Source: Drosophila persimilis (Eukaryota; Arthropoda; Insecta; Diptera; Drosophilidae). Taken from it: a stretch of 64,000 nucleotides of DNA. This document shows positions 45,781-58,385 of the stretch, piece after piece. The position numbers and the translations under genes were made by a program. The stretch lies in the NCBI RefSeq assembly GCF_003286085.1, contig NW_020825288.1, forward strand, positions 24,366,001-24,430,000. Reading direction: 5' to 3'. The notes beneath the pieces are model-generated. The model saw nothing but the letters and a program-made list of their open reading frames with translations, had not been told where the DNA came from and searched no databases. Position 1 is the stretch's first letter. Each line of letters starts with the position of its first letter.

Positions 45781-48700
45781 CAAGAGAGACAGAGAGAGAG
45801 AGAGAGACAGTAAGAGAGAGGTTGGAACAAGACGAGGGTTGGGCTGGGTTGTGGATGGGTGGTTATTCGCTCACCAAGTCCACGTAATGCAAAAGAAAAA
45901 TCACAAAAATAGTACACTGAAAAACAAAAAATAAATCACTTCGAATCGGGGGGAATCTCTAGACTCTGATCTTCTTCTTCTGCTTTCCACTGCTCGATTC
46001 TTTTTTTCTCTATCTTTTATACTAGCTTTCTCCTTTGCTTCTTTCCAGTGTTCGTTAATGCTTAAAAGATTTTCATACGTGTTTGTTTGGTTATTAGTTC
46101 TAGTTATTCGTTTATAAAATACAAATCACAGTCATCACAGCAAGAGGTTTTATGTTCAAATTCATATTCAAATTCAAGTTGAAGCATATGCCAAAAATAG
46201 TCAGTGTAAAGTGTATCTATGTGAGTGTTCGAGTGTGTTTTCGGGAGTGTGTATATCTGTGAGTCATTTGATGGGCTGCAATACCGATTTTTATCTACCA
46301 AAAACGGCAGCAGTCATCAAACACTGGAGTGTGTCTTTAAAAAATATTATTTTCAATCAACTAACAGTGAGGGACGTTTGGGGCGGGAAACCTTAAATAA
46401 ATTCATATCGAAACCAATAGCAAAAACGGGGCCGTGGAGATAGATGTAAGTGCAGAGAGCGCCGAGCACTCATGAATAAATCACAATTCACAAAAAAAAT
46501 CAACTCGAAAAGGAGAATAAAACATGTTTTATTGTTCCATATCCATTCATACATACAAAGAGAAAATTATCCAAACGTTTGCATAAGGCAGAGCACACGC
46601 ATGTAGATACGCAGGCACACGCACACACAGATGCCAGCACAGACACAGACACAGAAACAGATGCAGACAAGGGGAATCCAAAGAACAAAATCAATATTAA
46701 TAATAATGCCCAATGCAATATTAATGGGAAACTCAACTGCAACGGCAACAGCAACTGCAGCAAAGTGCAACACGAGGGAAATTGTGGCATTGAAGAATCG
46801 AAGCATTGAATACCCTTGCAGATCCATTGTTACTATGGTAGGTATCTATTGAGAGCTATGACTAATATTGATATTTTGTTGGATTGTCGTTAGAAATACT
46901 GTAATGTCTAATGTCCCATATACTTTATTGGGATGTAGTGAGCGTATCTGGGCGGCTATAAAAACAGACTGACAAGGGAGCTCCTGCTCATAAAATAATA
47001 AATAATACCCTCTCTCTGCAAGGGTATTGTAAAGGTATTCAGGCACACACTGAACCGAATAAATGTGAATACGAGTATGAATAAATATTAATGCACACAC
47101 ACGCATTCGCAATTGAATTGTATTTTTGTTTTTTATTCGTTATAAATTTGTTTCATTCATAATGTGTTACTTATTCCCATTCTCCTTAGTTTCACTTTTT
47201 TTTTGTTTGTTGTTTTGGTTTTTCTTTCTTTCTTTCTTTTTTCTTCTACAAATTACTTGCTCTGCATTATTCATAATTATCATATAAATATTTATATAAC
47301 ATATTTGTTTTGCGGGGGGTTGGGGAGGGGTTTTTTTTTATTTAATTTGGTTAACTGTTTTCTTGCTTAAACAATTCCATGAAGATTTTTCTATTAAAAA
47401 ATACAAACAAAATAGACAAAATGCCACAGACACGAGCGACAGAGAGAGAGAGAATGCTAGATCGAAAATCGGGATTATAATGTATAGGTATATGCATAAA
47501 ATAAATACATACGTATACGTGTGGGTGTTTCTTATTTGTTGTTGTGTGTGTGGGTGTGAAGAATAATGCAGGTGGAACTGAAATATAGTTTAAGCTAACT
47601 CTTTTCTAATATTTTGAAAACGACAAATCAAAGATCTGCTAGTGGGATACAGATCAAGGGAATATCATATTGAATACGGTTTCAATTGTGGGACAAATCA
47701 ATTCTAATCCGATCCGGATGCTTATCTACTGGGACTAAAGTTCTTTGAATATATTAATGAGTCCTTCTCTATCTGGTTGTATATCTAAAATATATGAACA
47801 AATTATATGGAATTCTATTTACTTTGATAGTTTCTTTCTTTTTTTCTTCTCTGATATACATATATACTTTCAATTCTTTTGGATCAGACAGATTAAATGG
47901 AGGCTACATAAATTGGCTTAAAATTCGACTGCCATAAGTTGAGATTCCGCAATTTCTTGAAAAAATTCTAAAAAGTGTAGAAGAAAATGATATGGTAAGA
48001 GTAATATATTTTCCTTTAATTTTTTTGCATTACGCCAGGCAGTTTCACCACTTACTAACCAAAAGACCTGTACGGGAATATAGAACAATAGTTCTCCAAT
48101 AGGACATCGCAAAACATATACCAAAATCGACTTAAAACTTACAGGAACTCTGTGCAGGAGACAAATCTTGGGGAAAAGGTGAGTAACAAATTGCAATGCT
48201 GCTTTTGTTAGTAGAATAAATAAATAAAAAAACAAAATTGGATTACAAAATTATATAAAATTCTTTTTATTTAAATTAAAGTCGCTTGCTGTTTGTTTGT
48301 TCATTTTTTTTTTGTTTAGCTAAAATAAATATTAAGATTAATATTAATAAATTTATTGTACACATAAAAATCATAAACTAATACAAGGTGCATACATTTA
48401 TACATTGCATTTACTTGAGACTCGGAACGAAATCAAATACTCTCAGAATTAATGTCACTGGCGGTGGCCGTGGCTTCAATCTTCGGATCGCTGCCCGACT
48501 TCCGTATGTAAATTTTAATCGGCGTCTGCAAACGCTCCGTTTCGTATATCTTTACCTTCAACTAAATATCGGAGGAGTATTATTTAGGTTGAGAAAATAA
48601 CAATATGGATAATACGGATTACATTGAACATACAACATTTAAATCAAAACAAATAATCAAGCACAGTCAATCACAATGCAGATGATGGATGTTCGGGGGG

Positions 48701-49900
48701 GGTGCTACGAAAAAAATTACGAAAACGGAATTAATTATCCTTAAACAAATTGCTGCTTTTTGGCCCCGCAGACGCAAACAAATATCGGACGTGACATACA
48801 AAATAAAAAAAAATTCGAGCGAATCGGAACCAAACAACGCGTGCCGTGAAAAAGATTCAAACTTTTTAATATGCATAAAGCGCATTTGGTTCTCGTTTTT
48901 TACCATACATACTTTTTCTGTACGGCTCTTATAATTATTAATTTTGTTAATTAAATAAATGGACCTTTTTGTGTGCAGTCTTCTGGTGGCTTTAATTAAT
49001 TTTTGTTCGCATACAATTTAAGGAGAACTTTTGAGCGTGCACAATAAATGCGAGATACATATGAATGCAAACCAATTTCATGACTGACAGCGGAATGAAA
49101 TTATAATAATTGCAAATTATGATGATTGCTGTTGTCTGTCGATGGTGTCGGGAGGTACATACCGGAGCTCTGTGGCCGAAGGAGGTGGTGGCGTGAGATT
49201 ATATTTATTGTTATTATTTGCATTTGCACTGCTTTTTGATTTGTTTGCACTCGACAAATGGGAAATATTCGAGTTATCGAGCTCTGCGCAGACGAGTCCT
49301 TAATTGCTTGTAATTAACTGCCATAATGGCCGCAAAAGAAAACGCGTTTCCACTGTCAGAGCGTGAAATCGGAATGAGGAAACTTTCGATGGTTTTTTCG
49401 GTATGCCTCGAATGTGGATAGTTTTTGTGTTGAATCAATATTTTTATTGAAATAATGGGATGTTTTCCGCTCAATCAGCAGTGGTTGCTGTTATGATTGA
49501 GTGTATATAACAATCTGGGATTGTTGAGAGTGATTTCCCTCCACACTTAAAGTGGATTTCAATAATTTGTTAGTGCTCAGAATCGAATTGACAATGATTT
49601 ATTTAATGATTGCGAATATCTATCGATCTGAGAGATAGATAATGCAGTAGCTTTCTTAAGATTATGATATACTGCATTCGATTGGAGTAGATTCATTTGT
49701 ATCTTCAAGTAAATCAACCCTTGCCAATGTGAGTGCGAAAAAGAAGGTGCATTGCATTGCATTCGTGTGGAGTGGACATGCCAAGTGCTTGGTTGGTGTA
49801 TGTTGTATCTCTATCTGTGCCTAATATATGTGAATGTGGGTGTTGTGGGTGTGCTGGCTATAAGATACGCATAGCCTGAAATACCTTCCAACTTAGATGC

Positions 49901-49926
49901 GGATTTGGATTTGGATTTGGATTTGG
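49901..49926 (+). repeat. GGATTT hexanucleotide repeat
   Basis: Four tandem GGATTT units, the first preceded by GC and the last followed by GGGC. Confidence 0.85.
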
Positions 49927-51389
49927 GCAACTCGTTTCCGGGCCACTTACTCAATTATTATTTTGCGAGTAACTTTTGCATAACGAAACTTGTCTAACTG
50001 CTCTTTAAGCCCGACAGACTGACTGAAGGCCCGAACGTTTTGGCCAAACAATGTATCAAAGTGTTGTGGCAACAGCTAATTGGATTATGCGATTAGCAGA
50101 ACTTGTCCAGAGCCCGTTCTATGGGCCCTGGGCCCTGAAGCTGGAGCAGCGATTTTTGTTATCCACATCTTGGGCTGAAAAGTCTTGGCAGCTGAAAAGT
50201 TTTTGGACAAAGTTCAGCTCGCATGCAGCTCGCATTTTCCTCTTTTGTTTGTGGAAAGCGCGCCAAATTGTTAAATGATGCAATGAAACCGTTTTTGTTG
50301 ATTCCCGGAAATTATGCTGCGTTTAACAAATTGCATGAAAATGTTCCAAAATGTTCAGCCGACGACGACGACGACGGATGGGCCGAAAACTTTTGTCGAG
50401 TCGGGAGTCAGAAGTCGAGTGGAGTGGAGTGGAGGAGTGGCAGGCATCTCAGGGCCATTTGTCGGCCAGAAGTTGCAAGTTGTTTTCTGATTTATGCACT
50501 GACAGTTTGTGGTGCGTGTCTGAGGCCATTTTATTTATGAGTTTTGTTTTTCCGAGCAGGCAAACAAATGCAAAAGTATGCAAAGATAATACTATTTACT
50601 GGATGCCCTCTCAGAGTCCGTCTTCTGTCTGTCTTTTGTGGTTAATTAAAACGCAAAGAAAACTTTCGATACACACATACACACACATGCCACACAGACA
50701 CGAGCAGGAGAATACAAAATATAACCTTCACAAGTACATATACTAAGAGAATGTATGCTATATGGGGGGGGGGGGAGAGTAGTAAATTCTGCTGTTTGTA
50801 CCGAGAGCAATAAAAATAATCACACGGCTCGTAAAAGTGTGGAAAGGGGGAGTGGAAAATCAAATGAAAAACAACACAGATATCACGTGTTAGAGATGGC
50901 TAAAGCACACACAAAAATCAGGGACGGCACATTCGTTGCGGTTACATTCTCATCATTTGGCAGCGTTCCAGATAAAGACAACAGATAGGGAAAACTCATG
51001 AAAAACAAACACACGCACACACACACGCACACCGCACACATAAACGAAAGGCATGAAAAGATAAGGCCAAAACATGTTGCAGGTTGTTAATCAAACAAAA
51101 ACAGGCACAAACACGGGCAGGGGATGCATGTTTTTAGGAAATGAAAGGTGTAACAAATATTATGAAAGGCGCGCGGCGCGACGCGATCGCACAAAAGCAG
51201 GCAATCAAAAAGTGTGTGGGGTGTATTTCTGTAGAGGATATCGGAATCACCAACACAAATGCAAACTGAAATGCCAAACGGAAACGGAAATGGTAATAGA
51301 AATGAGAGCCAACAGAAACAGAAACAGAAACATAATTGGAATTGTTTTGAGTTGCACAAAATGCATCGAGCACAGACAGTTGCTTTACT

Positions 51390-51460
51390 GGATTATACAG
51401 CATTACTGGATTACTGGAATATTACTGGAGTACTGGATTACTGGATTACTGGATTATTTG
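51390..51460 (+). repeat. TACTGGAT imperfect tandem repeat
   Basis: ACTGGATT and closely related units recur about eight times in 70 bases, with spacers of 1-10 bases. Confidence 0.8.
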
Positions 51461-54317
51461 CTTTGATTCAATATGCTTTACATGGTTCATTGACTGAGGG
51501 GTTTAGGGGGTTTTGGGGGGTTCTGGCAAGGTAAAACATTCCGCATGGTGTAGAGTAGAGTATAGAGTACTTTTGATATTTGGTTTTTCTTTTTTTTTTT
51601 TACGTTTTCTTTTCTTTTTTGTGTGTTTTATAGAGAGTATTACAATATACTTGGTTTTTGTTGCACCTTCGGGGAATCAATCTCAATCTCATATCGAAAA
51701 GGAAAACTAATCGAATAAATGTCGGTAGTTATAGTAATAGTTGTAGTAGTAGTAGTAACATCATTAACATAAGTTATACATACATATACATAATGTAAAC
51801 TAAATGAGAGCATTAGCATGTTAACGTAAAACATAATGAATGCGTTCCAAGATCACACACCTATAAGTACATATGCTATATGTGACCAATAGGCATACAT
51901 ACATACATATATATGTATAGAAAATCCTATATATATATATGCACATCATTGGTAAACTTAAATAAACTTTGAGCTCAAGGCTGCTCACTTCTTGTGTCAC
52001 TTTGTCTTACTTTTTTTTTTGGTTTTTGCTTCTTAAACAAACGCAAACACACACGAACATGGGCTTAGGCATTATCAGTATATATGATATATAGTATATG
52101 TAAGTATATAGAAAAGTGAAAAAATTCAAGTTGTACAAATGCACGCTTGGCGGCAGTTCTTGTCCTCGACACAGATTCTTTTGCAAATCATGTGTTTTTT
52201 GTGTAGCAGTGTTTCTGTGTTAAAAGTTATGGGTTTGCTTCAGATGTATCTGTAGTTTCAGTATCAGTACCAGTATCAGTATCTGTCCTTCTGTCTTCTG
52301 TCAAACTAAAAATGGAAACAATCTTCTATCTAGAATCTGGTGGGGAGGCGTGTATAACCTTGGTATTTCTCGGATGCCCCTGTCAACGATCGTCTATTAA
52401 ATGATGAAGTCTCTTCTTGTATGCAATTGTAATTTGACTTTTTATTAATTTATTTGCAGCAGATGCAGCTACTAGGGGGAGTGGCCACTCTCTGCCAATG
52501 CCGATAAGTTGATGGCCAGCCATAAAGCAGCCAATGAATTATTATTGTTGCAAGAGGCAAACAGGCATTAAGCCTTCTCCACACACACCCTCCCTCTTTG
52601 TGGCAGGAGGACAGCAACGTTGACAGGAGAACTTACACAGAGTCCGGGGCATGCATTATGCAGCAATTGCTGTTGTCAACTGACAACGGAGCTGCACAGA
52701 CCTGAACGGAGTTGCGCGGACCCAGGCCCAGAGTCGGAGCAAGGCATCTGCCGCCTGACAGTAAATTAAGCGGAAAAGTGTGTTGCGGCCATACGGAATG
52801 GGGCAACGAGATGGGAGTTGTGGCACAAAAAAATAAGTCTGCTCCTCTCTGGACGGTGCAGCGGGGGGCACGGAGCAGTGGCACGGGGCACGAGTAGTAT
52901 TATTTGCTGCAGTCGGAAATAACTCAACCGCAAATGAGATAAATTGCGCGCACACAGATAATTGCATGGTCGGGCCCCCCAACGAGGCGTTGTGGCATGG
53001 AAATGAAATACATTTCACATACGCCGAGCCGCGACGCGCTGGTTTTTCACTACTTTTTTCCTTCAATTTTCATATGTGTCCTCTCCCCAAAGTATTCGGT
53101 CTGTTTGTTAGCCTCTGAGAGAAGGCTTTTTTTGTCGGCCGCTTGTACAAATATTTATGTGGCTGCCAGCTCAAACGAACGAAAGGACAGATGTGTGTGT
53201 GTGTAATGGGAAAATATTGCGCATACGCACTGTCTGCTCATTAAAGTCGATCGTTGAAGGGACAGCTCGCTCGTACATCTCTTTAGTTGTAGTTGTATTC
53301 ACATAACGTATACTTCAAAAGTGCTCTCTCTTTCTGTCTCTCTCTCTCATCAAATCAATATCTTTAACATATAATTATAGATTCTCAAACAGCAGCCATA
53401 TGGATATTATTCTCTTTAGGGTTTCATCAACTGGAAGCTCTAAGTGCTCGGGGGAGTTTTTCTCTTAACAATCAATATGGAAAGGGGTAGTCGGTTTCCC
53501 TTTCTCATGTGTGTATATCTAGATACTTTTTTTTAGATTTATGTATTTATAGTAACTTTTTCTTTGTTAATTTGACAAATGAAAAATGAAGTACAGTCGA
53601 AAAATTCGTTATCTTTCTAGGATATAGTATACATTAAGGGGGGTTCTAGTTCTTCTTACGGATATACATACATATACTTGTGGTATAGGAGTATGTGTAA
53701 TTGATTTAACTATAAATTTGATTTATGCTTCGATCTCGATTCGATTTCAGTTGTATCTGTTGCCCGCTAAAGATTGTGACAAGTACATTTAGGCTATTCG
53801 TTACTTGCTATGCTTTATGCTATATTTTCGATTCGATTCGATTCGCTAGATCAAGATCTTTATAATTGAATTGTTGCATTATTGTCAGTAGTTTACGTTA
53901 ATTTACCTCTAAACATATATTCGAGTGGTTACAAGCAACATTCAAACGTTTTCTTTATCTTTTGTCTGTTCTCCGATATGATAAGCATAATTGGCTACTC
54001 GATATCCTTCGATGCTCCACCTCACTGCCTCTCCATGCTTTCTTCTACTGCATATATTACACACTTACAATCTGTTGGATGATGCTTCTGTATCTGTACA
54101 CACGACTCCTCCTAATCAGCGATGTGGCAACTTGGCCAATTTGTAATTGTAATTTTGGCAGGGCACACAAATACCAAACGAGAACAGAAAAATTGCAATT
54201 CAATGGGTCCTCGTCCTCCTCCTCATCCTCATCCTCGTCCGCATCTGAATCCTCATCCGTATCTGAGTCCACATCCACATCCTCTGTCCCTACGATCGAT
54301 AGCAATTTAATTGAGCG

Positions 54318-57300
54318 CTAACATTCATATTCCAGTATGAAGCTCTCGCCTCCGGCTCCGAGTCCTCCCAGTCCGGGTCCGGGTACGACTCCTGCTGCAG
54401 TCACTGGCTTCGCTGTGGCCCTTGCATGTTGCTGATGCTGATGTGGCAATAGCGTGGCAGATGTTGTTGCCACCGAGCCCGTGCCCTGCTGCGAGGTGGA
54501 AGCTCTGCTTAAATTTACTTGTGACAACATTGCGGTTGCCGTTAATTTGCCATTGTATGCCACCGCCGGAGTCAGTGTGGGCGTCGGCGTGGGCGGACCG
54601 TGTCCGTAATAGTTCAGAGCGGAGGTTAGCGGCACGGCCTGCTGCAGCTGCTGCTGGGGGCGTCGTTGCATCTGCTGCTTGGATAGATAATCCGTGGACG
54701 TATTTGCCGTGGCATTGCGCAACGTTATGAAGGTGTCAAAGTTTTCGGCTGTGGAAGAGGCATTCGAGGTGCTGGAGTTGCGGCGCGGCGCCAAATGCTG
54801 CTGCTGTTTGGGGAGATTCAGATTTAGCTTCAGCTGCTGCTGCTGCGACATTGACGAGTTCGATGAGGAGGAGTTAGATAGCGACGAAGAGTTTACAGAG
54901 TGCGCGGGAGGATGCTGCTGCTGATTCGCATAGTATTTGCGCAAATTCTCCAGCATGTAGCGATTGTTTGCGTTTCCGTTTCCGGTTGCCCCTCCTAATG
55001 CAGCTGTGGGTGCTGCTGCTGCTGTTGCTGATGTTGCTGTCGGATGAAACTGCGGCATGGCAGATGACACTGCTGCTGCTCCTGTAACTGCTGCTGATGC
55101 TGCGGTTGGCGTCATCGTTATCTGCTGCTGCTTGCTGCTGGTGGCATACAGAGCATCGCCACCCAATCCCAGTCCCAGTCCCAATCCGTGTCCCATTCCC
55201 ATTCCCAATCCTTGTTCTTGTGGCAGAGCCAAATTGATGACACTGCCGGTTGTAGCTGGCATTGCGGTGGCTCCTCCTGTTGCTGCTCCTCCTGCTACTA
55301 TCCCTGCCATTGGTGGTTGTCGTCGTTCCATCTCCAGTCCATAGCGGGTGGCAGCCGCCTTCCGACCTCCTCCTCCAGCTGCAGCGGCTGCCCCTCGAAC
55401 TTCTCCCTGATAGCTGCGGGCATAGTGCGCCTCCATCAAGTCCGCCCGTCGCTGTTTCGTGGCATACACGGCCTCATCCGTGCCGTCGTCTGCTCCTCCT
55501 CGCCCAAATCCATAGTAGTCGCCGCGCTGGTAGTGCTGCGATGAGGACAGGGCACGCTCGAATTCGTTGCGACCACGCTGCCGCTGGAAGTGGTCCAGGT
55601 AGCTCTCACCGCCGCTGGCAGCTCCGGCCAAAAGGAGATGGTCTGCCTCGTGGTTCTTACTCTGCGGATGCTCCTCCTCCTCCTCGTCGACTGGGCCTTC
55701 TGTGGCACTTGCCAGCTGCTGCTGCTGTCGCTGCAAATGCTGATTGAGAGATTGGTAGAATGTGCTTTCGGCCAGATTCTCATTATATGTCGTCGGCTGC
55801 TGCCAATCAGCGTCTTCGCATTCGTTGACGCTGACGCGAATTCGTATGTCCCGGGCCGTGTAATCAGGCTCTCCACCGGCAGTAGCAGCCGCCAGCATTC
55901 CGCCAGTTACAGCTCCGACATCGTCCGCATCCTCATCGTCATCGTCGTCGTCGTCCTCGTCGTCGTCGCCGTAGAAAAATCTCGCTGATTTGGCGCTTTC
56001 CGCCAGGAGCAGGTCCTCGCTCTCCTCGAGGGCCAGCGCGTAACTCGTTAGGTTGTCAAAGTAGTATTCGCACATTTTGTCCGGGTGCTCGTAGCGCAAT
56101 TTGAATTCCTTCGATTCCCGCGATTCCTCCAGAGCCTGCGGCAGTGGCTCCAACTGTGGGTGGACGATGGCTGGCAACTCCTTCTCACGCTTTGTCGCTG
56201 TTGTTGGGCCACTGAACACGGAGGCATAGTCCGAGCTGCTCATCGAGTCCGAATTGAGGGCCGCCGTGCGTCGCGTGGATTTGGAGGCAATGGGCAGTGT
56301 GCCCAGATTCTCGTAGTTAGCAGGAAGTCCACCCCCATTGTTTGCCTGCGATTGGCTGCGCTTGTGGCGTCTTCGCGGCGTCTCCGGCTGAGGATGTGGA
56401 TGTGGATGGGGCTGCGTGGCCAAGGCCCTTCGCTGGGAGCCGCTCACGCGGCCCACCGAGTGAGCCGACTGCTTCGTCGTGCTCAGGTGCTGGTCAAAGT
56501 TCTCCTCCAGGTAGGCGTCCAGGTAATGGAGGTTCTTGCTCAGATCGATCTCAGACTTGTAGCTCTTGTAGATGGTGGCCTGCTTGCAGCGCGACTCGTA
56601 GTTGGAGATATGTGCACGGTCGCTGATGAAGCGGAAACTCTCGTCCTTCGCGAGGGTGTGGAAGCCACTGAACTCGCTGCCAGACCCCCCTTCGGAGCCA
56701 CTGCTGGTCTTGAAGTTGCGACATTTGTCGCGTATCTTCTGGATGCCCTGTCGCGTCTTGGCCTGCAGCCGCTCAAAGTAGTTGGCCTTGGCAGCGGTAC
56801 TGGATGGCGTCTGGGTCTGCAGTCGTGGATGGTAGGCCGTGTGCTGGATGTCGTAGCCTCCGCTTCCGGCGGCCCGCATGCTCTGGATGCTGTGCGTGCG
56901 ATTGGGATAGCTGAGCTTCAGCTTTGGCAGCGATGGTGGGTCCTCGGACCTGTGATGGAGTTTCCTCAAGGACAGCTGCTTGAAGATCGCCTTGGATCGC
57001 TTGGCCTTGCCAGTGGTGGTTCGTCTATCGTGATCTTGATCAAAGTCCTGCCGCTCGAAGCGGCGCACAGGGACTCCGTGTAGGTAATGATGATCTGGTG
57101 GGGTGGGATTCGGTCTTGACGACTCGAACAAGCGCCGCAGGCCACGTCCTGTGCGCTGGGGACGCGCACTCCGGGCACTCGTTGCACTTCTCAGTCGAGT
57201 ATTCACACTCAAAGTGAGGATTTCATCATCGTGGAAGATGGAAAAGGGATTCGTGATCACCGTGGAGCTATCGTTGGCTCCCTGGGATGCTGTTAGACTG

Positions 57301-58193
57301 CTTACGGATCTAGTCTTAAGGCTAGCGTTACTCGTACTATATCTATTCTGGCTTATGGCTACTTCCTGCTGCTGCTTACTGTCTAATACAACTACAACTT
57401 TGGCTTCATTGTGTTGGTGTGGTTTCTGGGGAAAGTTCTGAGGCACAGGCACAGGCACCGGCACCCTTTGTCCCAGATCCGTCTCGGACCGGGAGCGAGA
57501 GCGTGTGCCCTGGGCACGGTTGCGCCTCTTCAGGCGTCGCAGCTCCTTCAAGGAGTTACTCTGCTTGCGAAAGCGATAGAACGGATTGTTAATGCTCAGC
57601 CTTTGCAGCAACAATTGGGTTTCCTCCGGCGACAGGATGGACTCCAGCTGCTGCTGCTGCTGCTGCTGCTGCCGCTTCTGCTGGATCATTAATTCCTCCG
57701 TCTTCGCTTCTTCCTCCTCTTCGTTGGTCACATTCAGATTGAGCAGCTTGGCCGCACTTGGGGGCTTGGGTGCACTATTCATATTGTTCTCTAGATCTCC
57801 GTTACTCTTACTGCAGCTGCTGCTGCTACTTTTGCTACTGTTTAAGGAACCCTCGCTATTGTTGCTACTGTTGCTGTTACTGCTACTTTTGTTGTTGCTC
57901 TTAATGTTGCTTCTGCTGCAAGTACTTTTGCTGCTGCTGCTGCTGCTGCCACTTTGGGCAGCTGCCTCTAAAGTATTCGTATTCGTATTATCGCTATTGG
58001 TCAGTCCCGTTGTCGTCGTTGTGGAGCTCTTGTGGTTGTTGTTGTTATTGTGACACCCAACATGGCTGTCATCCACTTCCGGTTCGAGTTCGAGTTCTTG
58101 GGTGTTGTGTGGGTGTTGGTGTTCTTGGTCTTGGTGTTCGTGTGGTTGTTGTTTCTGGTTTTGTTGGTGTTCGTTGGATTCGCTATCAATTGC
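54318..58193 (-). CDS. Alternative cytoplasmic tail 1 of the Ig receptor (giant terminal exon)
   Basis: An acceptor TCTAGCAG ends at 58194. It is followed by an open frame of 1291 codons in phase 0 (AIDSESNEHQQNQKQQ onward) to a TAG at 54318-54320, C-terminus SFILEYEC. The preceding shared exon ends 48 bases upstream. Content is disordered and signalling-like: polyN, polyS and polyQ; RSRSETDL; TGRGLRRLFESSRP; SGGYDIQHTAYHP; AKANYFERLQAKTRQG; YKSYKSEIDLSKNLHYLDAY; ANYENLG; a strong acidic run at about 55925-55975 (GDDDEDDDDDDDED); then Ala/Gly and Gln-rich stretches. No enzymatic domain is visible. Conserved-looking islands between low-complexity runs suggest short interaction motifs. The nature of the tail and its link to the receptor are inferred from frame, spacing and strand. 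Confidence 0.75.
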   Translation of the reverse strand, partial: AIDSESNEHQQNQKQQPHEHQDQEHQHPHNTQELELEPEVDDSHVGCHNNNNNHKSSTTTTTGLTNSDNTNTNTLEAAAQSGSSSSSSKSTCSRSNIKSNNKSSSNSNSSNNSEGSLNSSKSSSSSCSKSNGDLENNMNSAPKPPSAAKLLNLNVTNEEEEEAKTEELMIQQKRQQQQQQQQLESILSPEETQLLLQRLSINNPFYRFRKQSNSLKELRRLKRRNRAQGTRSRSRSETDLGQRVPVPVPVPQNFPQKPHQHNEAKVVVVLDSKQQQEVAISQNRYSTSNASLKTRSVSSLTASQGANDSSTVITNPFSIFHDDEILTLSVNTRLRSATSARSARPQRTGRGLRRLFESSRPNPTPPDHHYLHGVPVRRFERQDFDQDHDRRTTTGKAKRSKAIFKQLSLRKLHHRSEDPPSLPKLKLSYPNRTHSIQSMRAAGSGGYDIQHTAYHPRLQTQTPSSTAAKANYFERLQAKTRQGIQKIRDKCRNFKTSSGSEGGSGSEFSGFHTLAKDESFRFISDRAHISNYESRCKQATIYKSYKSEIDLSKNLHYLDAYLEENFDQHLSTTKQSAHSVGRVSGSQRRALATQPHPHPHPQPETPRRRHKRSQSQANNGGGLPANYENLGTLPIASKSTRRTAALNSDSMSSSDYASVFSGPTTATKREKELPAIVHPQLEPLPQALEESRESKEFKLRYEHPDKMCEYYFDNLTSYALALEESEDLLLAESAKSARFFYGDDDEDDDDDDDEDADDVGAVTGGMLAAATAGGEPDYTARDIRIRVSVNECEDADWQQPTTYNENLAESTFYQSLNQHLQRQQQQLASATEGPVDEEEEEHPQSKNHEADHLLLAGAASGGESYLDHFQRQRGRNEFERALSSSQHYQRGDYYGFGRGGADDGTDEAVYATKQRRADLMEAHYARSYQGEVRGAAAAAGGGGRKAAATRYGLEMERRQPPMAGIVAGGAATGGATAMPATTGSVINLALPQEQGLGMGMGHGLGLGLGLGGDALYATSSKQQQITMTPTAASAAVTGAAAVSSAMPQFHPTATSATAAAAPTAALGGATGNGNANNRYMLENLRKYYANQQQHPPAHSVNSSSLSNSSSSNSSMSQQQQLKLNLNLPKQQQHLAPRRNSSTSNASSTAENFDTFITLRNATANTSTDYLSKQQMQRRPQQQLQQAVPLTSALNYYGHGPPTPTPTLTPAVAYNGKLTATAMLSQVNLSRASTSQQGTGSVATTSATLLPHQHQQHARATAKPVTAAGVVPGPGLGGLGAGGESFILEYEC

Positions 58194-58241
58194 CTGCTAG
58201 ACTCTAGTGGGCGGTTGTAATATCATTGCAGCCATGCGTAC
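58194..58241 (-). other. 48-base intron (or retained cassette) with an in-frame stop
   Basis: It begins GTACGC and ends TAGCAG on the minus strand and is exactly 48 bases, a multiple of three. If retained, the shared exon continues for 15 codons (VRMAAMILQPPTRV) to TAG at 58197-58199. It is shorter than most Drosophila introns, so splicing may be inefficient. Confidence 0.6.
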
Positions 58242-58353
58242 CTTCATTGCCTCCGGCGATCCATGTCCCGGATACTGTTGCTGTGGATGCTGCGAGGCGG
58301 CATGTAGGGCCGCTGCTGCTGCCACTGCCGCAGCAGCCTGCTGTTGTTGCTGC

Positions 58354-58385
<32 letters not shown>

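Larger units (their letters stand above)
35717..54317 (-). other. 18.6-kb interval without convincing exons, microsatellite-rich
   Basis: Between tail exons 1 and 2 of the receptor locus I find only short ORFs with no recognisable domain. The interval is rich in simple repeats: GA runs (about 43778-43798, 44010-44035), TA runs (45652-45674, 45751-45769), GCGAACGA-type repeats (45353-45388), GGATTT units (49905-49926) and TACTGGAT units (51390-51460). Small exons cannot be excluded. Confidence 0.6.
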
